Shown: positions 1-12,188 of the stretch, in pieces
How positions within the stretch are numbered: the stretch's first letter is position 1
Layout of the letters: every line of letters begins with the position of its first letter
Program-made: the position numbers and the translations under genes
Notes under the pieces: generated by a model
What the model saw: only the letters and a program-made list of their open reading frames with translations
Told to the model about the DNA's origin: nothing
Database searches by the model: none
Assembly: GCA_021229015.1 (NCBI GenBank)
Contig: CM037785.1
Span: 42,698,304 to 42,762,303, forward strand
Source: Solen grandis
Lineage: Eukaryota > Mollusca > Bivalvia > Adapedonta > Solenidae
Reading direction: 5' to 3'
Length of the DNA stretch: 64,000 nucleotides

Positions 1-800
1 TTTTGATACTCAGCCTTCAATGTTGTAATTTCCGATTTGTACTCGTGACAAATATCACCTGAAAGAGAAATGAAAACTGTGTTGACATGACAGGCAGGTC
101 ATAGGCATCTATAAAAGTAGTGAGAATCAGGTCTAAGGTATGTAATTGATTATTAAAAAAAATTGGAGGTCTAAACTGATTACATGATCCCAATTTCATT
201 CAAGGTTGTGTCAGATAGAATACTGATTCTCTATAATGTTACCTGCATTCCTTTGGAAATTCATTTCTTAATTCTTGTTTCATAAAAATTTAGAAACAGG
301 ACTATGGTATCAAATAGATTGAATGCAAGATTGTAGGCAACATAAAATGTAGCTAAATTACACAAAAAGATTAGGGCAGAAAGAGAGGAGACTACTGGCT
401 TGATGTCATTAATCTTAGAATAATGCACAAAAATATTGTAGATAAAGATATTATTGGTTCATCACAACTATACTATATAAATAAACAATGAACTGTCATA
501 TTAAAGAATGGAGCAAAAACTGAAACCTATGTGTACATCATTTTTAACCAACCAATGTTGTTTAAGATTTCTTTCTCATTAAGCATTACTGGTATTCATT
601 TCTAGTATGATTCAATTAAAAACATTTGTCAGCCACTAGGAAAAATACTTTATTTCTAGTACTTGTCCAAACAAGGATGGTTTATGCAGTGGTTTCCTTC
701 ACACAATCATGACAGTGAGGTAGACAATAAACCAAAGAAATGAATAAGGAAAAGAAGTGACTGGGTACTAAATACTGAGAAGTAGATAAAAAAATATATC
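1..800. other. No gene recognised
   Basis: AT-rich sequence downstream of gene L. I see no exon, RNA gene or clear repeat. The 60-codon minus-strand frame at 17-199 has no coding character. Confidence 0.5.
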
Positions 801-810
801 AAATATCCTG

Positions 811-960
811 AAGTGTGCCATGGTCTAGTGGTAACATTTATCACTATAGATCCGAAGGTTGTGGGTTCAAAACCTTGGAAGGGGCAAGAATCTTTTATGA
901 TTTTCCATGCACAAAGTACTGGTCCAACTCAGAAACCACCATGCACACAATATAAAGTCA
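811..960 (+). mobile_element. tRNA-derived SINE
   Basis: The head carries an RNA polymerase III A-box-like TGGTCTAGTGGT and a B-box-like GGTTCAAAACC with tRNA-like spacing. A body follows with TTTTCCATGCAC and AAAGTACTGG. The same head and body order is seen on the minus strand at 29250-29432, showing that it is a repeat and not a functional tRNA. The 3' end is uncertain. Confidence 0.6.
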
Positions 961-1404
961 TATATTTTGTTTGTCTGATACAGACATCTTTAAAGGAGAA
1001 TTACAAGAAAGCAGATAAAGGACTTTCAAAACAACTTCCTGAAAATTATTATCAGGAGCTTTAACAATACAGGAAATCCTATCTCATCCAATTAGACCAA
1101 TGAGTGATGTGACAAAGCCTTTTACTCCTAACAATTATTTAGCAGAATGGTATGAATACTGTCCCCTATTCCACAATACTTTGCAGATAAGAATGGAAGC
1201 AGAAAATTTGTTCAGAGTGGAAATTGCTATTAGACTGACCCCATGTTCTCAAAAATACTCATGTATGAACTCAAGACTAAAACTAAAATATATTCGATCC
1301 CTATGGAATCTGATGACCCTATTTTGTTTTGAGTATGAACTCATACTCAAATGTAGTATTTATTTACAAGAACACCTTGCCAGGTCCTGCTTTCTATGGT
1401 ATAC

Positions 1405-1829
1405 CTTTATATATATATCGGCATAACTGATTAAGAAATTCAAGCAAGCCAAAAATGGTAAAATAGCACACTCTGATGCTATCTGTTGAACTCTTTGTTT
1501 GGTCTTCAGAAAATTAAACGAACTCAACCACTGTTTGAAAAGCTGTATAGAGTGTGTTTGTTCTTTGGAATGGTTAAATATAAGCCTTAGCATAATCTTA
1601 CTTAATGCTAAGTATCCTCTGATTTTTCCTTCCAAAACGGCCTTATCTTCTCTTAAAATTTTGAGTTCTTCTTCAGCTTGCTGCTTTGAATATTCTTCTA
1701 AGTGTTCCAGGGAAGTTTGAACTTCGTGGTCAATCTTAGCAAGCTGTATGTCTGGTTCTTGCATTGTTTTACATAGCCCCAATAATATTTCCACTTAAGA
1801 CAGGTTTGCACTTCAACAGTGAATCTCCC
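1405..1829 (-). CDS. Gene L exon F, coiled-coil segment with apparent +1 frameshift
   Basis: The acceptor is TTTCTTACAG|GGG. In the phase set by exon E, the frame encodes 19 residues (GDSLLKCK... to ...NIIGAM) and then hits TAA at 1771-1769. One base later, a second frame stays open for more than 100 codons and looks strongly coding: KTMQEPDIQLAKID, then the coiled-coil-like EYSKQQAEEELKILREDK, then a Leu-rich helical tail. Ignoring the T of that TAA joins the two frames. The exon may end at the donor AAAG|GTATACC (1405) or run to the stop at 1360. Possible causes are a base-call or assembly indel, a true pseudogene lesion, or +1 recoding. Confidence 0.5.
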
Positions 1830-2229
1830 CTGTAAGAAAAAGAAAACAATGTCATTGATTTTATTGGTAAGATAATTATCAACATGTGAGTGAATTTCAT
1901 CAACAATCAAAAACACAATACTACTCAGTTAATATGAGCAAATAAAGAAAAGTGGTTTCTTTTAAATGTGTCATACCAGCACTTGAATACAGTAATCTTT
2001 TATTTCTTTTTTCCTCTCAAGACATGACACTAAATACTTCCTGTATCAGCATTCAAGGAAAAGAAGTATATCACCAATCTGAAACTAGATCAGAGTGAGA
2101 GTAACATATATAGGCTAATCAGGTTTTATAACATAACATATTCTTTATTTGGCATAAAATTGTTTTATAATGTTCCCTACAACTCAGTATGCTGAAAACG
2201 GAGGTAACGCTATAAAATAAGTTTCACCC

Positions 2230-2485
2230 TTAACCTCTTATAGAATCATTTTGACAGCTTGACTAACAGAGCAGACCCTCATCTAATTTTAAATTAACAG
2301 CTCCTGGAAGGAGCTATCTGATCCAGGTCTCCTTTGTTTGCTCATACACACCATTGTAGCTGAGATTCTACACAATCTGGATGGCAAAGAAAAATCAATT
2401 GTTTTACATATCATTTAAAGTTTAAAAAATGATTTTTCATCGAGACATAAATCTTAACATGAATATTCATGAGGAAAAGGGTTAA
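2230..2485. mobile_element. Degenerate piggyBac-type MITE
   Basis: About 255 bp bounded by TTAA. The left end starts TTAACCTCTTATAGA and the right end finishes CATGAGGAAAAGGGTTAA, so the ends are imperfect inverted repeats of the CCCTTTNCCTCAT type. The interior (AACAGAGCAGACCC, TCTCCTTTGTTTGCTC) is shared with the copies at 2748 and 7617 and differs from the 240-bp group at 20.8 kb. Confidence 0.55.
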
Positions 2486-2747
2486 AGTGAAAATGTCTGT
2501 TAGTCTGATATGGATGTTCAATGGTATATCATGACTTAGAAGGGTGTAATGGAATGATATAAAAAGATCATTCACTTTCATCCTTCATTTTTAAAAAGCT
2601 GTACTGAAAGTTTATCAAATATGTTACAATCCTAAAATCAACATTTGTATATATCGCTATACGACATAAACATCAGTGGAATTTCAGTTTACAAAGTTAT
2701 TGATTACTGAACATACTGAGTGTACTTCATCTCATATTATATTACCG

Positions 2748-2980
2748 GTAATCTTTTACTTCATATAGACTCATTTTGACACACTGGCAAACAGCAGACC
2801 CGGATTATACAGCTCTTTATAGTCTGATCGGGGTCTTCTCTGTTTGCTCCGACAATATTGTAGCTCAGACTCTTCATGACAAAGAAAAATCCATAGCTTC
2901 ATATATCAATTAATGTTCAGTGAATTAATATTCATCAAGTAATATATTTGTACATGAATATTTATGAGGTAAAAGATTAA
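2748..2980. mobile_element. Degenerate piggyBac-type MITE, second copy
   Basis: Same interior as the copy at 2230, with GGCAAACAGCAGACC and TCTTCTCTGTTTGCTC. The right end is TTTATGAGGTAAAAGATTAA, and the left TTAA has decayed to GTAA. Confidence 0.5.
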
Positions 2981-2999
2981 TACAAAATGGTGATTACCT

Positions 3000-5900
3000 A
3001 TATTGAACTTATCCAGTTACATCTTGAAAGACTTAATGTGCTATTAAGCAACTTCAGATTTATATATCAAGTAAATCCTATGTCAGACCTGTTCATTAAA
3101 AGAATTATTAAGAATATACAAACTTTCCAAAATAATCTGCTATTAGGTTATATTTAATGACTACATAATCAGACTTATAGTCACATAGATCAACCATCCA
3201 AATCTTATAAATGATTCATATATTAATCCAGTATTCCTGTCTCTAGGACTATAAAGTGCCAGCTTCCTCTTGGCTCAGAAAATATGTTTTACATCAGACA
3301 CTTTTGCCTAGACTACATTTTATATTTAGTTCGAGATTTTTTCAAGGTGGAGGAAATTATTCCTCCAAACAATAATACATGTGTCATGGGCTCTTTCCCT
3401 GTTGTGGAAAATTATTGAATATATACAAAACATTTATCTCATAATGATAATATCATTAGAAAATTATTCATCATCTGAAAAAGGGCCATAGTGGTATATC
3501 AGTAATCATCTAAGTACCACTTGAAACTCTCCAATGAAAAAACAACATGGGACACTCATCATATCATTATCAGATCATATCATTAAATAATATTGCCATT
3601 AAAGAGAAATACTAGGGTAAATAGTAAGTTTGGGGAAAACTGTATTTAGTTAAAGAAATTTTCTGAGGGGAAAATGCCTATCAATTAACAGCCACTGATA
3701 AAGGGAAAAAGTCTAAAATGACCACATGACAGTCAATAGACCTCTCTCTCTATCTCTCTTTCTCTTTATTTTTCAATGTTTATGACAAAGTTATGCAAAA
3801 ATAATAGTGCATAAAGTGATTTAGGTTATTGTCACTCAAAACAAGTACTGGCTAAGTAGAAAATTACTTCTGTCACAATATTAGGTCTTACTACAGCCAT
3901 ATTCAAATCAATTACCAGGTCATCCAATGGCTGCTCTATGATATCAGGTGATCCATGACCACGGAGCTACATTAAAGGTATTCACATCTCTGCCATGACT
4001 GACCTAGTTTACACAAAAAACCTAGGATACTGTTTGATACATGTTTACTTAGGTTTGTAAGAGGATACACATCTTGAGATAAATGAAGCAATTCCAATTT
4101 AACAAGGCTCACATGGAGTTTTAAAGGGACGAGATTTTGTAACATCATTAGGATGCTTTTGTTGTGTAAATCTATCATTATATAGTGCTTGGCAGGCCAT
4201 TATATTCTGTACCACATGATGTACCAAGATATGATAGATAATACAGATATATTAGATCATCTACATCAATGTTTACGGTGTTGACTCACTATCACAGGTT
4301 CGGGGGTCTCGCATTTAGGACACTTACTAAACAGTTATTCAATCCTGTAATAAACATTAACTGACTAAACCAAAATAACTTCCTTTCTGATGTATAAACA
4401 AGACAGCCTAGCAAAGTGCATTCACACACTTTAAAGTATTGGATGTCCAAAATATTTAAGATTGTACATCCTAACCATAAAATATGACCTAGACCTGAGT
4501 TATTTTAGGGCAAACTTCAATAATTATGTGCCTAATATGATTTGTTGTTGAACCAAAATCACTTTCTTATCTAATGTACCTGAAGCAACTAGCCATACAA
4601 AACACTGTTATTTCATTATCAGTGCTTGATACAAAATGGTATCCATTACTCATAAACTTCATCAGATGATAGACTGTCTATCGGACACCATGTTATTTAC
4701 AGCTCAGAATAATTACAAACAAAAGTTACAATTAAAATGTTACATATTGGACATCCTCCTAAGTTTCCAAATTAACTCCTTGAACTGAAATGAACCAACC
4801 CCTTATGTATATTATGTGGTCTTAGAAAATACCTATTTTCATTTTTGGCTTTTTCTCTTGTTACAATATAGTTATATACCAGGAGATTTGATTAAAATCC
4901 TCTTTTTCTTCTTGCCAATCCTAATGTGTACAGGTACAGTTTTCTTACTTTCATGGTGAAATACCAGTATATCAGTTCCTATACTCATTTAAACCAACAC
5001 AAAATGATGAAATAATCTATTTGGAATGAAATACAAAACTAGAATATAAACATTCAAAATAAATAATGGTAATAGGACCTGATTTTGGAAACATGCCATC
5101 AAAATAGTCATTTTATAGCCAGTGTAATAGAACATATCAAGATTAGTCAAATTTATTTTAAAGCTGATCACAAAGTCATTTCTCAAGCATACAAATCAGG
5201 CCTTTATTTATGCATACTGTAGGTCAGTTAGTTTGACCCATGTCAATCTAGAACTGTTACTAATGATGATCAATACCCCCGAATACCCCCTTGTCTTGTG
5301 AGGGTAAGACGGTACATGACATTGATGTATAATTAGGCTATTTTTATAGAAAAACAGTATATTTATAACTTCAGTAATTCACCTGCATGCAGCTTTTTTT
5401 ACCTCCTCTTAGCTGCACGTCCATTACTTGACAGTATTCCCCACCTGTTTGTATAGCCAGAATTTAACTTTGCTGCTAATGCCGAAAAGATGTAGTTTTC
5501 CTAACTTGAATCTAAATACAGGTCTTTCCATAGGACACTCAGATAAATGTTCAATAATTGGCCAAAAATTAGTAAAGTTAGAATAAAGGCTGTTTAAATA
5601 TAGCAACTGTTGATATAAACTGATTCATATATTCTTTCCCTAGATTTGCTGTATCATTAATCCCTATTTGAAGGTATGGGTCAAAGTCTTGAAGGATTTA
5701 ATGTTGTTTCTTTTTATTGACTGCAAATGATTAATTCAATATTTGTAATGAGGGGTCGCATACCACTGCAAAATCATACCACTGCATATATGTACTGTTT
5801 TGGGATGGAGAATACCACCTTTATATTAATATATTAATGAAATTATCCAGATCAGGATATATCATTTTTTTCTTCTTTTTTTCTATTACAATGTCCTACA

Positions 5901-6440
5901 TCTAAATGTTTTTTTTTTATTGCATTATATTTATTTATTTGCATTAAGTATAGATACCTTATAAATGATAGTTGTAATATATTATTACAATATATAACTA
6001 TTATTTTAAACATACAGTCATGGAAATAAAACCGTAAATGTTATCATTTCAATAGAATCATCGACGTGTGTTGCATCGTGAGTTAAAAATCAATAAAGCT
6101 TGAAACCTTTAACATCAACATATGGTCAAGTCTACTGTATTACACAAAATATAGTGATGGTTTCTTCCATTTGGCAATTGTAGTAAACGGACTAAGATGC
6201 CATACGTTGAAATAAGATCTAAATATAATTCTATTTTTATAGAAAAAATAGCAAGGTTTTTCATGTAGATTGAATTAGATATACCTTAGTGGTTTGATCT
6301 ACATTTTGATCTTCAAAACATAGAAGTATCTATAATTTGTACATTTTGCCTGATGCCCTCATAGGTTTAATTAGTCAAATTTTTATTGCGGATGCATTGT
6401 AGGCCTTTGAAATCTCATGCTGTCTTAACTGTCAGTTAAA
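3000..6440. other. Gene L intron sequence with no recognised feature
   Basis: AT-rich intron between exons E and F. Weak traces only: a CT-rich run near 3740-3770 and a fragment with repeated ATACCCCCG near 5270-5290 that resembles the end of the Helentron-like family at 35.2 kb. The minus-strand frames at 3972 and 5424 were considered and not called. Confidence 0.4.
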
Positions 6441-6449
6441 TTCTATTAT

Positions 6450-6538
6450 ATATATCGTCCATTGAAAGTCAGAAGGGGCTATCCGCCTTCATCTTACATA
6501 TGCTGATAACCCCTTCTGGCTTTCAACGGATGATATAT
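6450..6538. repeat. Short hairpin (mini-MITE-like inverted repeat)
   Basis: Two arms of about 33 bases, 6450-6482 and 6505-6538, each containing GAAAGYCAGAAGGGG or its complement, separated by 22 bases. The flanks are AT-rich and no duplication can be assigned. Confidence 0.65.
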
Positions 6539-7616
6539 TTTTCACATAACTATTCAATTACTATAAATTTAGAATATAGCTTGTACACCATTTATCTATT
6601 GATGTAATGATAAAGTCGGGAGATGCATTGTGTCAACACAAGTTTGAATGACCTGTGTAAACAAGTTCAAATGATATTGATAATGCATGTCTACCACTGA
6701 TATGTATAAGTAACATAAATTAAATGAATTTACACACAATTAAGCTATTGTCAACAGTTGTTTAGCTAGTTATATTAATTTATGATGCCAGTAAAATGTA
6801 TTTTGGCATTTTATATGACTTTTTGTGATTATAATACATATCTGTAAAAATACATTTTCCGGAAATTTATGCTTAATTAGGTGATAGTGAAAGTAAGATA
6901 TTAAATTGTTATTTACATGCTTAATCCACTATAGCACTTTTTAAATTATTGTATAAAGTGTCAACAATGATAAAAACACATTTAGCAATATCTAGGCATC
7001 CTTTGGTCATATTTATAAACTGCCTTTACATATCTTGTGAGCAAAGTTACTATTTTATAAAACTGATTTCTTTATCTCTCCACACCTGTGTGTGTAACGG
7101 TCGTATTTTGAATCGTGTCTGTGGGGCGATGCATTGAGTTAACTTCATGGGTAACATGTGATTGTTTATGGTTTTATTTCTATGGCTGTAGTTATTTTCC
7201 AAAGCACAAAACTTTTCTTCCAGAACATTAATCCTATTGTACTTATATAGATGTTAAACTCTGTCCTATCAACCCAGTATGCATGTTCAGTGACAAACTT
7301 TGTCGTACATTCTAATGGTTCATTATCAGCACCTTATTCTCTTATTCTATACTTAAATGGCCATATCCGTCAAGTGCAGGTAAATTCATAAAATATTGAC
7401 ATGCCATGCAAACAGATTTGAGATTACAGATATAAAGAGATACCATAGCAATTTACCTACCTATGCTATTAATAATTATTATTATTTAGCTTAATAGTTA
7501 TTAAACCAACAGTAATAAAGCAGGAAAACATTAAGTATTTCACTGCTTGATGGAAGTTTTAAATACATTGAAAAATATGTGTAAACTACCTTAATTGCTT
7601 GTTGGTTCAATATTTA

Positions 7617-8447
7617 TCCTAGTTTACTTCATATAAACTCATTCTGAATTTGATGCATTGGCAAACAGAGCAGATCAGGGTCTCCTCTGTTTACTCATGC
7701 AATATTGTATCTCAGTTTCTACACAGTCTGTGCGGCAAAAAAGAATTTTTGTTTCCAAAGGAAGTCAGATGTTTCAGTAAATCACCAGTTTGGTAAATTG
7801 ATTTTATATAGTAATTGGTTTGGACGTTTTGGTAAAATGATTTTCAATAATGTTTACATATGATATGTATAGCACACCTAAACGCATGTGTGAAAGTAGA
7901 TTGTTTATGCTTAATGTATCATTAACATAGACATTAGTTAAAATTAAGTAAAAGAAAGAGTGTGTTTACCTAGCTAGTATACTAAAATTTAAAATAAACA
8001 AAATGTATAATTATAGTAAATTAAAAGAAAAATAACCAATATACAACTTTTTTCACTGTGTTAATGTATTTACATATTACATGAATAAAAAAATCTTATA
8101 CAAAAAAAATGTTTAAGAAAAACTGATTTATTCTTCCTCTCTCTAACATCTTTCTCTTTATCTCGCTTAATTAACTTTCATTAATGCCTATGTTAAGGAT
8201 ATTTTCTTTTATACAATCTATTTTCACACAAGTTTTTAGTTGTGATATACATATCATAGGTACGTACTATAAAAAAATCATTTTACCGAAACGTCCAAAC
8301 CAATTTCTATATAAAATCAATTTACCAAACTGATCATTTACCAAAACGTCCGTAATTAAGTCATTCCAAACACCATATAGCCATTCTAAGTTCCATTAAT
8401 TAATTTCATAAAGTCAAAAATTTGTACATGAATATTCATGAGATTAA
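7617..8447. mobile_element. Degenerate piggyBac-type MITE split by another element
   Basis: The left part (7617-7765) matches the interior of the MITEs at 2230 and 2748, with GGCAAACAGAGCAGATC and TCTCCTCTGTTTACTC. The right part (about 8353-8447) ends with the same ACATGAATATTCATGAG motif. The middle is the inverted-repeat element at 7768-8352. Confidence 0.5.
7768..8352. mobile_element. TIR element, GGTAAA family, short copy
   Basis: Long inverted repeats bound a 585-bp AT-rich element with no coding frame. The left arm reads CAGTTTGGTAAATTG then TTTGGACGTTTTGGTAAA; the right arm carries the complements TTTACCGAAACGTCC and CAATTTACCAAACTG. The motif GGTAAA is reiterated within each arm. 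A related, longer copy lies at 56784-59085. Confidence 0.65.
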
Positions 8448-8647
8448 GGATAAGTTATATGTGTGAGGTGTGGGGTTTCACAAAAAATAGGCTAAGTATC
8501 ATAAAATTTGTTTGAAATATTTTCAATTACAGTGAAAAATTAGGGTGATATTCATCATTTATCCTATATAATTATATCATACATGTACTTAACCATGTGG
8601 TAAAGTGATAAAATTCAAAGAAATTAACAAAAAAAAAAGTTTTATAC

Positions 8648-8741
8648 GTATCTTCTAAGTTTCTTATTAATATAACTTGGAGACATTGTACCGATATAGA
8701 AGTGACATCAATCTGCTTATCTTTGAGTAGGGATGCAACCT
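8648..8741 (-). CDS. Gene L exon E
   Basis: A 94-base exon with acceptor GTCTACAAG|AG and donor GATAC|GTATAA, the weaker of the two sites. It encodes 30 full codons, beginning VASLLKDKQIDVTSI and continuing through LQVILIRNLED. The leading AG joins the final G of exon D to give Glu, and the trailing AC joins the first G of exon F to give Thr. The frame runs on upstream without a stop, so the acceptor was chosen by phase. Confidence 0.52.
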
Positions 8742-9175
8742 CTTGTAGACTTAATGACTTACTTAAAAGGAGTGAAAATAGCGTAAATTTTTTTTTTTTT
8801 TTTTTATTTATTGACTTGTAGCGATACAGCTCAGATAAATAAATCTTTCTTGAAATATTAATATGAACATAAATCATAATGTTAATTACACATAAGTTAA
8901 CATTTTGGTCAATAACCACAACATACTATATTACTCTGGAGGGTCACGGAAGTAAACAACCCGATTCAACTGAAGAGAAGCGAATTCGTTGACCAGTTCA
9001 ACATTATAATTATTCGATACGTCTTCTTTAATTAATCATGTTGAATTCCCTACACATGGGATTCACTCATTAATCAATAATCCATGATATTATGTAACGA
9101 ACAAACTTACTTTGACTCAATAAGTATCTAAAACATGACGCCAAAACATCATTTAGTGTTTATTTACAAGTCTGT

Positions 9176-9191
9176 TGACTCATGACGTGAC
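9176..9191. promoter_or_regulatory. Adjoining AP-1 and CRE-like motifs
   Basis: TGACTCA is followed at once by TGACGTGAC, giving an AP-1 consensus beside a CRE half-site motif. An 18-bp imperfect inverted repeat (9205-9275, GGTTCTCGTTTTAT and its complement) follows. No promoter context is otherwise evident inside this gene L intron. Confidence 0.25.
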
Positions 9192-9803
9192 TGAACGCTG
9201 ATACTGGTTCTCGTTTTATTTTTTCCCCCCGGTGTACGGTTGAAAAGCACGATGAAAACCGAGAGCCAGTCTAGCATGGAAATTCCAAAACTAAATCAAA
9301 GTACCGAACGAAAAAAAAGGTTTAACCATACTTAGAAGGTTGCTGTTCTTTCTTGTTACTGTTATGATTTTTGGAAACAGATAAAAGGAAAATAATAACC
9401 GTTGTTTTAAAAATGCTGCTCTTAGTATTCATGACACCAGTTTGCTATTTTCATTGGCTACAGTTACCAGTTAAAGACATATAATCTAACAATCGAAATC
9501 ATTTTTCATATTATGCATGTATTTCTTTAGTGTTAATGTGCTGTTGTTGTTCTTTTTTCCTGCCAAGGATGAACACAGACAGAGGCAGGGGTCAGCAATT
9601 AAGATGCCTCTTAAATTGCTGGTGAAACACTCGAAATAGTGATCTGAAACTTCCATAACGTGTGTATATAATAACATATCTACAAAACTAATTGAAAAAG
9701 ACTAGATCTAAAACTTTCATATTGAGACAAATGGAAAGGCAAATGTTCAGCAATCGGAATTTCCTGAACGAGTCCCCTTCGAAAGATTGAAACCAAAAGC
9801 TAC

Positions 9804-9847
9804 TCACACACACACACACACACGATCTCTCTTTCTCTCTCTCTCTC
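9804..9847. repeat. (CA)n then (CT)n microsatellite
   Basis: Ten CA units followed by about eleven CT-type units with small interruptions. Confidence 0.85.
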
Positions 9848-10089
9848 AATAAGAATTAATACAAAACAAATATATATATAGCATGCATTATAAATACGCA
9901 ATGTACAAATAATAAGTGACATGAACAATTAACGCAATATCAATCTTGACTGCGTAGATATGGATAATGAAACACTCCAGTGACCTTAGCGACAGGACCA
10001 CACCCTGCGTACTGAATTCTACGGTAATTTTGTACCCTTGGTAACTTTAGAACAAATTCGAATATTAAAGCAACTTTAACACTACTTAC

Positions 10090-10139
10090 CAATATCCCTC
10101 TCGCAAGGAATATCAACAAATTTCAGCCAAAACTCTTGG
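10090..10139 (-). CDS. Gene L exon D
   Basis: A 50-base exon with acceptor AAAATTTCAG|CC and strong donor ATATTG|GTAAGTAGT. It encodes QEFWLKFVDIPCERDI, an aromatic, folded-looking segment; its first codon base completes a Phe begun in exon C. Its 5' border lies inside a 13-bp inverted repeat spanning about 10118-10149 (AAATTTCAGCCAA and its complement). The pre-mRNA could therefore hide its own 3' splice site in a hairpin. Confidence 0.6.
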
Positions 10140-10786
10140 CTGAAATTTTAGCATACCACCATATTGATAAAAGCTTTCAAGAAATGTGGAAAAACCCGCG
10201 GGAAACCCAACATAAACTACTAAGACGTATTTTTATCAAGTTAATTACAATGATAATAATGAGGATTTTATGAGGATTTTTGCAGACTCTAACATGTCAG
10301 AAACGTTACTTATCATACATATGTGTATCTTTTAAATAAATCATTAATTGATACAACAAATAATGTATAATATTGATAAAATTAAACAGCACCTGCTCTT
10401 GCATCTTGCTCCCTTCAGTACTATGATTATTTATCTTTAACCAATGAAAATACGTATAAATAGGCCCGTATAAATGCAGGATACTTCCTGAAATGTTCTA
10501 ATAGAAAAAAAGGAGAAATATAATACAAAAATATATAAGGTGTAAATATTATATAGTATTTTACTAATTTGATTAAAGATTTTAAATGAAACTATAGATA
10601 GGCAAATATTATAACCTATTAGCATATATACTGCAATTAGTAACGTTATTATTTCATCATGGTAATATAGATAAAGCTTACAATATAGTCGACACATATG
10701 AAGCGACACTGAAAATGATACATGTATCTGAATTAAAATTTGAAAAAGATAATAATAATAACTAACTTGTACATTCGAATACTTAC

Positions 10787-10843
10787 AACGGAAGGTCTAA
10801 GTTATTTACATCTTTTTTGGTTAATTCATCGTCTTGCTGTCCA
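10787..10843 (-). CDS. Gene L exon C
   Basis: A 57-base exon between acceptor ACCATTTCAG and donor CCGTT|GTAAGTATTC. It encodes an acidic, polar linker (GQQDDELTKKDVNNLDLP), with one leading and two trailing bases that fit exons B and D exactly. The other two frames contain stops or fail the phase test. Confidence 0.62.
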
Positions 10844-11662
10844 CTGAAATGGTATAAATGAATGCAATTATCATGAATAATGAATCACCATCAAACATTT
10901 CGTAATAATACAAGGTGTGTGTGTGTCATCTATATGTACACGTGCATATTTATAAGTAATTAAGTAACAACTAAGTAATTAAGTCGTACCAGGATCTCTC
11001 TATATACAGTATTAAGAGACCCTGGTCGTACACAGGGTTTAAACTATTTATTAAAATGATTTGATATAAATATTACACAGAGGATCTTTCACGAGTATTT
11101 ATTTAATATCAAAAATATGAAACGAGTTATATTATTTCATATTTTGCCAGGCTCATGTATAGTTCCACTAAAACGTGTCATTTTTTTTTTCATTTGCATG
11201 TAAACAGAACATAATATTGTATCCAACCACCCGGTTCAATTTTTGATCTTATGATATCTTACACTCGTCCTCTATTATGACTCGTCATGTACAGTCTATG
11301 CACGTGCCGAAGATTAAAAAAGATGACATGGCAACTTGTAGACAAACTGGGTTATATTGTTTGGGGATGTTATTGTTGTTTTTTCTCTCTAGAATTATAA
11401 TATCAGAATTGAAATTTAATTCAGAAATGTAGTTTTAATATATATATATATATATCATATCTTATATAAACACAGTCTGAATTTATATATAGAATAGTTT
11501 ACATTCATTTATGCCTATTTATTATTTTTATCATCATTACATTATCTGTTGATTTCATTTAAATGATATATGTGAAACATACGATCCATATCGTAGTCTT
11601 TTGGTTAAATTCAGACCTGATAAATCCTCACGTTACCAAGAAATGTAACACGCAGTACTTAC

Positions 11663-11700
11663 CATTTATATTTCTGTTCTAATACAAGAGCTAGCGTTAA
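11663..11700 (-). CDS. Gene L exon B
   Basis: A 38-base exon with strong signals on both sides: the acceptor tract CTTCTCTTTTCAG and the donor AAATG|GTAAGTACT. It starts in phase 0 and encodes LTLALVLEQKYK, then leaves two bases (TG) that are completed by the first base of exon C to give Cys. The composition suggests an amphipathic helix. The quality of both splice sites and the phase match to exon C make it one of the most secure exons of this model. Confidence 0.6.
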
Positions 11701-12133
11701 CTGAAAAGAGAAGAGGAAAGACATAATACAACAACGTATAAAATTTACGTCATAATCAGTTATAGGCTAATTATTCGATTTAAAAATACATATATGACAT
11801 ACACAATAGCACATTCCATATAACAAATGATGTACACTTAACTTTATAATTCTAAACTTGAAACACAGCAGAATGTTAAATCGAAAGAAGAATGTCAAGT
11901 GGCCCTAGGACGGATTACGAAAGTAACAATGTATATAAACAAGATGTTAGTTTTCATACGTCCCGAAAGTAAAAGTTATATTCCCGTTTTCAGTATTAAC
12001 AATTTCTAGAATATTAATTGCTTATCCTTTCAGAACATATTCATGTAGTTTTCAAACAGTAAAAGCTAATATATCAATTATCTGATATTATGGACATAAT
12101 ATGGAATTATTCATTTTAGTAAAACATTATTAC

Positions 12134-12188
12134 CTTTATGTGTATAGTACTTTCTAGTAACCGGCATGTAAGAACGTACACCGTGCAA
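12134..12188 (-). CDS. Gene L exon A (first coding exon seen)
   Basis: The donor is CATAAAG|GTAATAATG. The open frame ending in phase 0 at that donor encodes a helical stretch that includes RLLESTIHIK. An in-frame stop lies just upstream of 12188, so the exon must start by an acceptor near there (AAAG|TTGC, weak pyrimidine tract) or at a second AG closer in (ACTAG|AAAG). The start is the least certain part. It joins exon B in phase 0. Confidence 0.4.

Noticed and set aside
811..885. Functional tRNA genes at this and similar tRNA-like sites.
   Set aside because: The same heads recur with attached bodies on both strands, and the acceptor stems do not pair well; they are SINE heads.
5424..5606. 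Minus-strand 60-codon frame resembling a LINE thumb segment (KLGKLHLFGISSKVKFWLYK).
   Set aside because: The resemblance is weak and no neighbouring LINE motif or 3' end was found.
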